From: Typhlomys cinereus
Lineage: Eukaryota > Chordata > Mammalia > Rodentia > Platacanthomyidae
Length of the DNA stretch: 64,000 nucleotides
Assembly (NCBI GenBank): GCA_023101885.1
Contig: JALPQD010000004.1
Location: 13,661,688 to 13,725,687 of the forward strand
Direction: 5' to 3'
Below are positions 56,546 through 64,000 of the stretch, in pieces. Each line of letters starts with the position of its first letter. Positions within the stretch are counted from its first letter, which is position 1. The translations under genes and the position numbers were made by a program. Below the pieces are notes generated by a model that made no database searches, was not told the origin of the DNA, and worked only from the letters and a program-made list of their open reading frames with translations.

Positions 56546-58640
56546 ATTTGTAAAAGCCTTATTTTGTTTAGCTACTTGACATCTAACATTTTATTTACCC
56601 AAGTGCACATGGTTTCAAGTTTCTGATGAACTGAAACTTACTATCTTAACTCAGGTCAATATCTCTGCTTCTGTCTTTTATACTCAGCTGGTACTTGTTC
56701 CAGGTTGAAATGAAATCCTTTGATATCTTGCTTTATATGCATATATACACATATATAATATATACATATATCCTTCAGTGCTTGAAAGAATATTAATTGC
56801 TGACATGGGGTCTCCTTTACTTCTATAGGCATTCTACCTTAAGATTTAAAAGGCCATGAAAGAATAAAGACCTTCTCAATAATTTTAACATGAAGTGTAC
56901 TTTGGTGACAGCAATGAGAGTATAGTGCTCTGTTAGACCTTCAGAGCTGAATGAAGCCAATTAATGTACAATTACTGGCAGTGATGCTTTATCTGAAGGG
57001 TCTTTTTCAGCGAAACTTTTTAACAGGATAATTGTAGACATCTGCTTCATGTACCTTAGCACCAACACAGCCCATATTTGCTAAGATCTTCTGAGCTTTT
57101 GCAGTTTTACACAAAAGGGCACATTGACAATTCCATTTTCCTATATAATAGGCAGACTATGCAAAATACTAAGCCAGAATTCAACATTGTTATAGAAATG
57201 CTCAATGTCACCAGAGCGATTGACTCATTCCACCTGGCTCTCAGACATTTGGAGAAGCAAAACATATGTACCTTAATTGCAAAATGTAGGCATAATGAAC
57301 ATGCAAGCATTATGCTAGACCAAATGCAACAATCAACAGGATGGCAAGCTACTTGAGAACATGTCACAATGTTTGACTTTTAAGAGGTTTGCCTCTGGCA
57401 GTGTTTCAGAAAAGAATATGTTCTTTGCATTTGCAGTCCTGTGAGCCAATAATAAAGTGTTCAGCATATGAAGCTGGTATTTATTTTAAATTGCTATGTC
57501 AATATTTTTGTTTAAAAGCATGCTTGATTCCTTGTGTGGACTTTGTTGAAGCCTTCTATCACTGCTTTTTATTTGAGTTTGATTTAGCTTCTTTTCCCCC
57601 TGATTTTGTGTTTTGCAGAATGGCTGGCTTGAAAGCCTTCTGATTGGGCTGGGGAGGGGCAGGATAAAGTTGCTGTGTGCATTTTAAAGCCCAGAACATG
57701 GAAAAAGAAGCAAATACTTGCTGAAGGCATCAGAGAAGTGACTGCAATCAAGCAGTGTGGACCGGGTGACCTTGAAGCTTCCCAGAATAGCCTCATGTCT
57801 GAAATACTAGGGGCCCTGGATTGAGGATAACCTCACTAGCAGAGCACCCTTGCTCCTACTGATATGCCTCCAGGCTAATGCCCATGCATAGCTGCCATGG
57901 CAGAATCCAGAAAAATCATGCTTTTGTTTTCAAAAATACAAATGAAATCATGCCACTACAGAATATCACACAACTGATTCAATCCTAATATGATGTCAAA
58001 GTGAATTTCCTCAGCAATTTAGGGAATGCTTTATTTACCACAAATACAATCGCTCTGCAGATGCTGTAGGCTCTTCCAGCAAATTTGGGCAATGCTGTTC
58101 ATGAACTTTCACAATGCTCTATCCTAGGCATATTTCTGTGGGGTAATTAAAACAGTCTTTTCATAAGATGGAATGAAATAGCATGCATCATCTATACACA
58201 CTGAGCTGAAAAATACTGTATTCATAAATTAAATTGGACATTTTGAAGGGTTAGCACAAAGAGCCACTTTGCTCTTGGTAATCAATATAGGAAAAAGGAT
58301 TTCAGGTAATTAAAATCTGTGAAGTGAACATTTCTCATTTGGAACCCATTAAAAGGAATGTAAGCAGACAGAGGCTAGAGATAAATATGGGAAACAAGTG
58401 CTTAAAATGTTGCTGTATGTTGGCAAGAAAATGTAATGGCATATGCTCTGAGGTCCACAGTAATACAAATTGTTATGGCAGGTAATATGATATTGAGATT
58501 ACAGAGTGTGTATAAGAGTTGTACGCAATTTAAATATTAGGTATATATTTTAAAATATTTTGTTTACTCTGCCAGTCTCCAGTTGATGGATTGCTAGGTC
58601 TGTCTTGAATGTTGTGCCTAGGAACCAGCATGTGGAATGT
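56546..58640. other. Repeat-poor stretch, possible conserved noncoding DNA
   Basis: About 2.1 kb with almost no recognisable repeat apart from TA-rich sequence near 56740-56770. GC is moderate for the window and stop codons are sparse on both strands near 57080-57365, giving overlapping frames of 92 and 86 codons. I see no protein domain. It may hold conserved regulatory elements, but that is inference. Confidence 0.35.
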
Positions 58641-58740
58641 ATGCTTGCAAGAAATGCAGAGTCCCAGGTTCCAGATGCACTATATCAGAATCTGTAGTCC
58701 AGTAAGGTCCTCTGGTGATCATAAGCAAATAGAAGACAAT
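58641..58740 (+). mobile_element. MER5-like hAT-Charlie fossil
   Basis: agaaatgcagagtcccaggt then gcactatatcagaatctgta and ctctggtgatcataa resemble the AAATGCAGATTCCTGGGCCC...TGAATCAGAATCTCTGG...CAGGTGATTCTGA pattern of the mammalian MER5 group. Short and diverged. Confidence 0.5.
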
Positions 58741-59149
58741 GAGCTTGTGACGATTGCCTCACCAAAGGCTAATTACTTTTCAGGCGTGATAGGAATCTTC
58801 AAAGGCACAAATCTGTGTGTTCTTAAGATAAATGTGAGGATATTTTCCAGTCGCTATAAATATTTCTGGCACTGCAGCAGCCGAGGGAGAGACCCCAGTG
58901 TGGGTCACAGCCATGGAGAGCCCCAAGTGTGGGTCACGGCTGAGTTGATGCCCAGCTTCCCTTTACTTCTGAGTCTTTATTTCACAGCTATTCTTTTTCT
59001 AATGGCAATATCATTCAGGATTCTTTTTTTCTGTTTGTCTATTAAATTTATTCTGCTTCCAAAATAAAAGGTCTTCTTTCTTTTTTAAAGCATCTAAACT
59101 AAACTTTAAAAATTGTCTCAGTGCCATTTTGGAGATGTTTTCCTTGAAA

Positions 59150-59175
59150 CAATCTAAGCTTTTTAGCTTAGATTG
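59150..59175. repeat. 11-bp perfect hairpin, TTTT loop
   Basis: caatctaagct (59150-59160), loop tttt, agcttagattg (59165-59175). The stem is too short for a microRNA precursor. Function unknown. Confidence 0.9.
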
Positions 59176-59706
59176 GCTATAGATATCTGACTTGAAATAC
59201 CTACTGAACACTGACTTAAATACTTCCTTTACTTACCCTGTGCTCGGTGTATGTTTTGGAACCTTCCAGCTTGTGATATTCTTAGCAAAACTGAAGACTC
59301 GGTTCTACTTGGGACAATTCCCAGCTAGTGATATATGAGCATAAAGCTCCTTCAGGCCAGTTTTGTGGTGCAATGGACAATGCATTGTCCTTCTAGCCAA
59401 GCCTGGTGTGATTTTTCAGAGAAAAAAGCAATCTGTCATGCTTTTTAGATACATAACCCAGAACTGCTAGTTACTCTTTGTGGGGTTTGTCCTTAAATGG
59501 CTTGTTTATGATTCATTCTTCTGTCATATAACACTGTGGTTTTAGGTATACATTTCTGATAGATAAAATGTGGAGGGACTTGAAATTCATTTTGCTTTTA
59601 ATTTTCTTATAGGTTCAATGACATTGAAGTAACTTGTAATTCCTTTTAGGTATAATTTAGCCTTGCAATCATATGCTGCTTTATAAAATATTTGATTTCT
59701 CTCTCT

Positions 59707-59718
59707 ATAAATAAATAA

Positions 59719-59753
<35 letters not shown>
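59707..59753. repeat. (AAAT)n-(AT)n microsatellite
   Basis: AAAT repeats pass into a pure AT run of about 30 bp. Confidence 0.95.
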
Positions 59754-59754
<1 letters not shown>

Positions 59755-62178
59755 CTTTTCCAATGAAGATTAATATTCTGCACTGTATGATGTGTAGTTT
59801 AAGGATGTATGATGTATTTAGATAGTAGTTGAATCTTAAGTATTTATAGTTAACACTAAGATGTCTGTTCCATCTAAGCCTATGGTCTCTCCTTCAGTTG
59901 TTATTTGAGTGGGTTTAGAGTACTAGGAATATATTTCATGCTTACTATGAGGTCTTCAAAGCCACTCAGAGAATGCTTGATTGTACCAGTGCTTTACACT
60001 GGTAATGTACACCAGTACAATATTTCACCCCTGGACTCTTCTTGCCAGAGTTGTTATCGTACTTGCAGCACTCATAGCTGGGTGAAGTCATTGATTGCTT
60101 TTTTTTGTCCCAAGACACTTGCATTTTTGCTTCCCCACACCTTCCTGTATTCTATGCACCAACTTCCCTTCCCTTTTAAACTTTCCTGTCACTAAACAGA
60201 TTTCTGTGAAAATACTAATTGTTGGCCACTTAGATATCTCTGTCTATCTAGATTCTCGGATGCTATTAGCAGATGCTCCGAGGCACAGTTTTGGAAGCAC
60301 CAGTGGGTAAAACTCATATTGTCTGATTGGCCTCATGGAATGGTGAGGCAGGAGAGGGAGTGCAGGTGTTAGAAACTATGGCATGCTCAGATGGCACCCA
60401 AAAAGATATGCTTCCAATAAGTGTTTATTCCCTGAATCCTTGATATTCAAACTACAAATGAAAACCATTTGAGCTTATACCGTAGGAGATACTAAGGCAA
60501 TTTGTGATTAAGCCTTCTACTCTATTGTCACATAGTTTATGCTCAAGTAATGGATAACTAACAATATATCTTGATAACATATGTTTAAAAATTCTGATGT
60601 CTATCATCACCTCTTATAACAATTTTCCATACTCCTTATTTTGGGAAGAACACCAGGAATGTGAAAATAGAAAAAAAGTAATATTTTCATAGAGATATTC
60701 AGAATTAATGTCAAGTGAGTAAAATTCTGAAGTGTTTAAATGTCAGAATAAAGACAGTGATGATCTGACCTTCTTTGATTTTCATGTGGAGGCCTGTGAA
60801 GTTTAGGCGGGATAAAGAGAGAAGTATCTTTTATTCCCATAGGCTTTTACACCTCCCTTTAGTAGTCACTGTGTGTCTCCTTTTTGTGATCTCAGGTTTT
60901 ACAATCTCCTTTATCAATTGTAAGAGGTGCGGAAGGCTAGTTTATAGCTTTCAGAAGGGACATCTGGGTCAACAGGTTGAAAGAACTTTGAAAGTTATTT
61001 GTATCTTTGCCAGTCACTGCATTGTGTGAGAATCACCAGAGCTGGTGTGTAAACTAGCTTTGAATAAGAGGCAGAAAATGGAATTTACCAGGGGACAATG
61101 CCCTTTGTTTAGAAGGAGTAACAAAAGATGAATAAGAGGACACAGCCAGTCTTCTGTGTTTAGTGTCCCATTTTTCCAGATAAAAAAGGGGATAATATTC
61201 AATCTTGATTGTACAGAGAAGCCTTGGCTTCTTAAAGGAGATGGAGGAAGAAGAGAAATGAAAAGGAAATAAAGCAACCAGTATTTTGAACTGTGACTCT
61301 TACCAGCTGCATTTAAAAACAGCCAGTGCATTTTTATGGATGTATCTATGAGACTTGTCCATTACATGTGCAAACACACTCTGATTAGTATTTGTTATAA
61401 GCTTGTCTTGTCTGCTTTTATTGCAGGCATCACCTTCAGATGTGGGGCCACTGCAGCTATTAAATCAGGAATATTTCGCTATTATTTGCAATAAATGTCA
61501 GCAGGGTTGAACTGCAGCCAGCAGGAAATGTTCAAGGCTGAAAACCCACTGACATTCATTCATGCAAATTTGTACCACTGGTAGAATTAATCACAAAGAG
61601 GGAGGTTAGAACATACAATGCATTTCTATTACTGATTTGGCCAATTCCCGTCTTCCTGAATATGCAGGTCATAATGAATAGAAAGCAATCTTTTGACAAA
61701 TAGTCCCATACTAAGTGCAGGCAATGAGATTAACTTTCTGAAACAGACATGTTTGTGGACAATCCCCATTTCCCCCACACCTTTTCTGGTCTTCTAATGC
61801 AGTCCTATGGTATTTTAACTCCTTAACAGACATCTAGATTTAGAATGTGTATTACTCTTCCCTCTTATATACAGGGATCCTGTAAGAATGCCATGTATAT
61901 CCTGCTAACTGCTTAACTAGCTCTGCCCCATACAAATCAATGCATTTATATCAGAACATATGGCACTGAGAACTGGGTGACTGACTAGTAAGTATTTATC
62001 AGTTATTAAAAAAGATGTTTAATCTTTTATTAATCTGCTTATGTGTAAATGAGGTAAAACAATCCGTAACAAATAATAATTTAATCATTCCACAGAAATT
62101 GTAGCTGGCGTTATCAAACATACTTACCACTTGCACAGAATATTAAGGAGTATTTTTTTAAATCTGTAAGAAAAAGTT

Positions 62179-62540
62179 AATAGGGCCTCAGAGTTAACGA
62201 TGGCTCAGCTTGTAAAGTGCTTTCTGCATAAGCATGAGGACCTAAGTTCAGATTTCCAGCCCTCAGTGTAAAAAGCACATCTGGTGGCACACATCTGTAA
62301 TTCTAGCACTGGGATGCAGAGAGGAAAGGATCCCAAGGCTTCAATGGCCAGCCAAGGTAGCTAATCAGTGAGTTCCAGGTTCAGAAAGGGTACCTGTCTC
62401 CAAAAAAAAGTGCGTAAATGCATGAGTGAATAAATGAATGAATGAATGAATAAATAAATTAATAAGAGAGTGATAAAGGAAGATATCAGATGCTGATCTC
62501 TGACTTCCATATGCACATATTTGAACACACACACATATCA
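62179..62540 (+). mobile_element. B4-like SINE
   Basis: Head taacgatggctcagcttgta then agtgctttctgcataagcat and cctaagttcagatttccag (degenerate A and B boxes). The B1-like part follows: ctggtggcacacatctgtaa, ttctagcactgggatgcaga, gtgagttccaggttcag, tacctgtctccaaaaaaaag. Then an (AATG)n tract (62426-62463) and a typical B4 tail (agatatcagatgctgatctc, ctgacttccatatgcacata, (CA)n). Confidence 0.85.
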
Positions 62541-63212
62541 GACAATAATATGCATTTATGTGTCAGGAAAGAAGGAAAAATGCAAAACGAATGTGCATTT
62601 TAAAATTTTTATTTGTTTTCTTTTTGCATGAAACTATTCATCAGCAAATAGAAGCTGATCAAAGGATTCAAAAGTAGTAATTATTCTTGAATCTTATTTC
62701 TCTGATTAGAAAATATCATGGAGAGCATGAGATAAAAATACTCTTCAGGAAGTTAACCAAAAATGCTTCAAATATCATATATACTAATATTGATAAAAAA
62801 ACAAAGAAAATAGTCTAAAATATTTTATGTACCATGAAAATTAGTTTGAAGATATACTTTTATTAAACAGTGTTATTTTTCTGCACGCTGTGAATCACGC
62901 ACCTATTTATACTACACATATTACAAGCTGTGCAACTTTTCTTACTAATTCTGATGGGACCGTATATTAGTGTAAGTGTTAGGAATGCACTTTTACAAGT
63001 CAAATGGGAAGGAGAGACTCTGTTGATTAAATGGAAGTTGCACTAACTTTGAATAGAAACAGAATCAAATGATTTCACCTTCTAGTGGCCAAAGGAAAAA
63101 AATCAACAGAATTCTTATTTGATTATATACCAGGAAGAAGAAAAGGTAGCAGCAATTTGAGTTTGACTGATGATGTGCTGGCCCCATGATGTGTGGTTTT
63201 TAATGCCTTTTT
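62541..63212. other. AT-rich unique DNA
   Basis: Nothing recognised. Confidence 0.5.
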
Positions 63213-63506
63213 GTAAACTCCCATTCTTTTTTTTTTTCTTTTTCTTTTTTATTATTATTATTATTTATTCAGTTGTGCGCATGTGTGTGCGTAGAACCAC
63301 GGACGAATTCGGGAACCACCATGGACCGCCTCCTCCTTGTTTACTCTGCCCCGGGATTCACAGGCTCTGCCTTATCAGGATTGGAAACACAGGCCCCGCC
63401 CCCGCTTCTATACGTGGGGTCTAGGATCCGAACTCAGGACCTTCCACCTTCAAGGTGGAGGCTTAACCCCTGAGCCACCTCTCCAGCCCCGTAAACTCTC
63501 ATTCTT
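63213..63506 (-). mobile_element. Young tRNA-derived SINE with (CA)n body, copy 5
   Basis: 16-bp duplication with one mismatch (gtaaactcccattctt at 63213-63228, gtaaactctcattctt at 63491-63506). The insert is 63229-63490. T-rich start with (ATT)n, a short TG part (atgtgtgtgcg) without a long run, the GC-rich body with a small deletion before ctatacgtgggg, and the reversed head. The short TG part shows that the microsatellite is not always expanded. Confidence 0.93.
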
Positions 63507-63649
63507 AAACATGATCTGAACCCATAACTTTAAATACAACAAAGATAAGTAAGAACGAAAGACTCTGTTATGTGTTATAGTTGCCTTTCTCAAATCCAAA
63601 TTTTGACTTCAAAGAAGGAAATTTTGTGAGTGGCTGTATGCAGAAGACC

Positions 63650-63875
63650 AAGTGGTACACGGCAGGCAGCCTCAGCAGACAGAGAGCAGAGGCCCAGGCC
63701 CTCAATGTGGCATCATAAGAACTTGTTTCAACCAAAAGTCTCATGAATTGGAAAGCAGTTCAGGTCTTGTCCCAGTCTTAGATGATGCCACAGTCCTTAC
63801 CCAACATCATATTGAATTATACGGTCCTGAAGCAGAAAATGTAACTGTTGAAATCTTCTGTTTCTAAAGGTCTCA
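63650..63875 (+). mobile_element. MLT1-like ancient MaLR LTR, partial
   Basis: ggcaggcagcctcagcagac, gaattggaaagcagttcagg, cttgtcccagtcttagatga, tgccacagtccttacccaac and gaagcagaaaatgtaactgt follow the MLT1 3' half (CTTGGAAGCGGATCCTCCAGCCCCAGTCAAGCCTTCAGATGACTGCAGCC...AGCCAGAACCACCCAGCTAAGC). Diverged. A 71-codon frame here is incidental. Confidence 0.6.
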
Positions 63876-64000
63876 GTCCTAAAAATATTTTAGAGTTTAA
63901 GTTATATCGGGAATCACTGGATTATGTCTTCTCTTACATCACACTGAGCTCAACAGCCCTTTCTTTTTGAAAACTCGTACCATTTGCTCTTTAAGACAGA
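63876..64000. other. Unique DNA to window end
   Basis: Nothing recognised. The MLT1-like LTR may extend into it. Confidence 0.4.

Larger units (their letters stand above)
58741..62178. other. Long repeat-poor stretch, no gene seen
   Basis: Apart from the hairpin at 59150 and the (AAAT)n(AT)n at 59707, I recognise no repeat. The longest frame in the window (152 codons, 58609-59067) ends here. It starts inside the MER5-like fossil and shows no domain. The part at 61420-61660 has the look of a conserved noncoding element (see findings). Confidence 0.45.

Noticed and set aside
58609..59067. Longest frame in the window, 152 codons
   Set aside because: Starts within a MER5-like fossil, has no recognisable domain and no splice or Kozak support.
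63652..63867. 71-codon frame that looks protein-like in composition
   Set aside because: The DNA follows the MLT1-like LTR pattern, so the frame is incidental.
1..64000. CRISPR array, operon, phage or plasmid features
   Set aside because: No spaced identical repeats of CRISPR type, no dense gene arrays and no ribosome binding sites. All repeats fit mammalian retroelements or microsatellites.

Overview
This window looks like ordinary nuclear DNA from a rodent: AT-rich, gene-poor and full of interspersed repeats. I find no protein-coding gene that I can support, no tRNA or rRNA gene, no CRISPR array and no bacterial or viral gene cluster. Every open frame is short (152 codons at most). The ones I can explain lie in LINE-1 3' UTRs, SINEs, LTRs or simple repeats. 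The rodent assignment rests on MT/ORR1-like ERVL-MaLR LTRs, B4-, B1-dID- and B3-like SINEs and rodent-type LINE-1 3' ends with a polypurine tract. Five young copies of a tRNA-derived SINE carry an internal (CA)n block and a B2-like head, but their body is not the murid B2 body. This suggests a rodent outside the mouse/rat/hamster group. I cannot name the species.

Layout. 0-7 kb: an old SINE at the left edge, a 5'-truncated L1, two young SINEs, LTRs and the start of an ancient L2. 7-17 kb: mostly unique AT-rich DNA with a B4, two B3-like SINEs, partial LTRs and one exon-like open frame on the minus strand near 16 kb. 17-26 kb: an LTR split by a young SINE (17.8-18.5 kb), L1 3' ends (19.1 and 22.4-23.8 kb), a B1-dID dimer, and a pair of about 230-bp diverged direct repeats at 23.83 and 24.75 kb. 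26-35 kb: mostly unique DNA with old MIR copies. 35.7-38.4 kb: an L1 3' half, followed by a second L1 whose 3' end is joined almost directly to a GC-rich tandem-monomer block that resembles an L1 5' promoter. 38.5-49 kb: simple repeats, a short L1 tail, a B3, a MIR, a young SINE and LTRs. 49.8-51.9 kb: a complete MaLR provirus (LTR, internal region, LTR) in reverse orientation with a 5-bp target duplication. 52-64 kb: an Lx-like L1 tail, LTRs, SINEs, long unique stretches that may hold conserved noncoding elements, a MER5-like fossil, a fifth young SINE and an MLT1-like LTR at the right edge.

The parts do not form a pathway. The window is a layered record of retrotransposition: ancient MIR, L2, MER5 and MLT1 copies, then rodent MaLR LTRs, Lx-like L1, B1/B3/B4 SINEs and an older version of the young SINE, and last the young SINEs and L1 tails that still have clear target-site duplications. 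All family names come from recalled consensus similarity, not from a database search.
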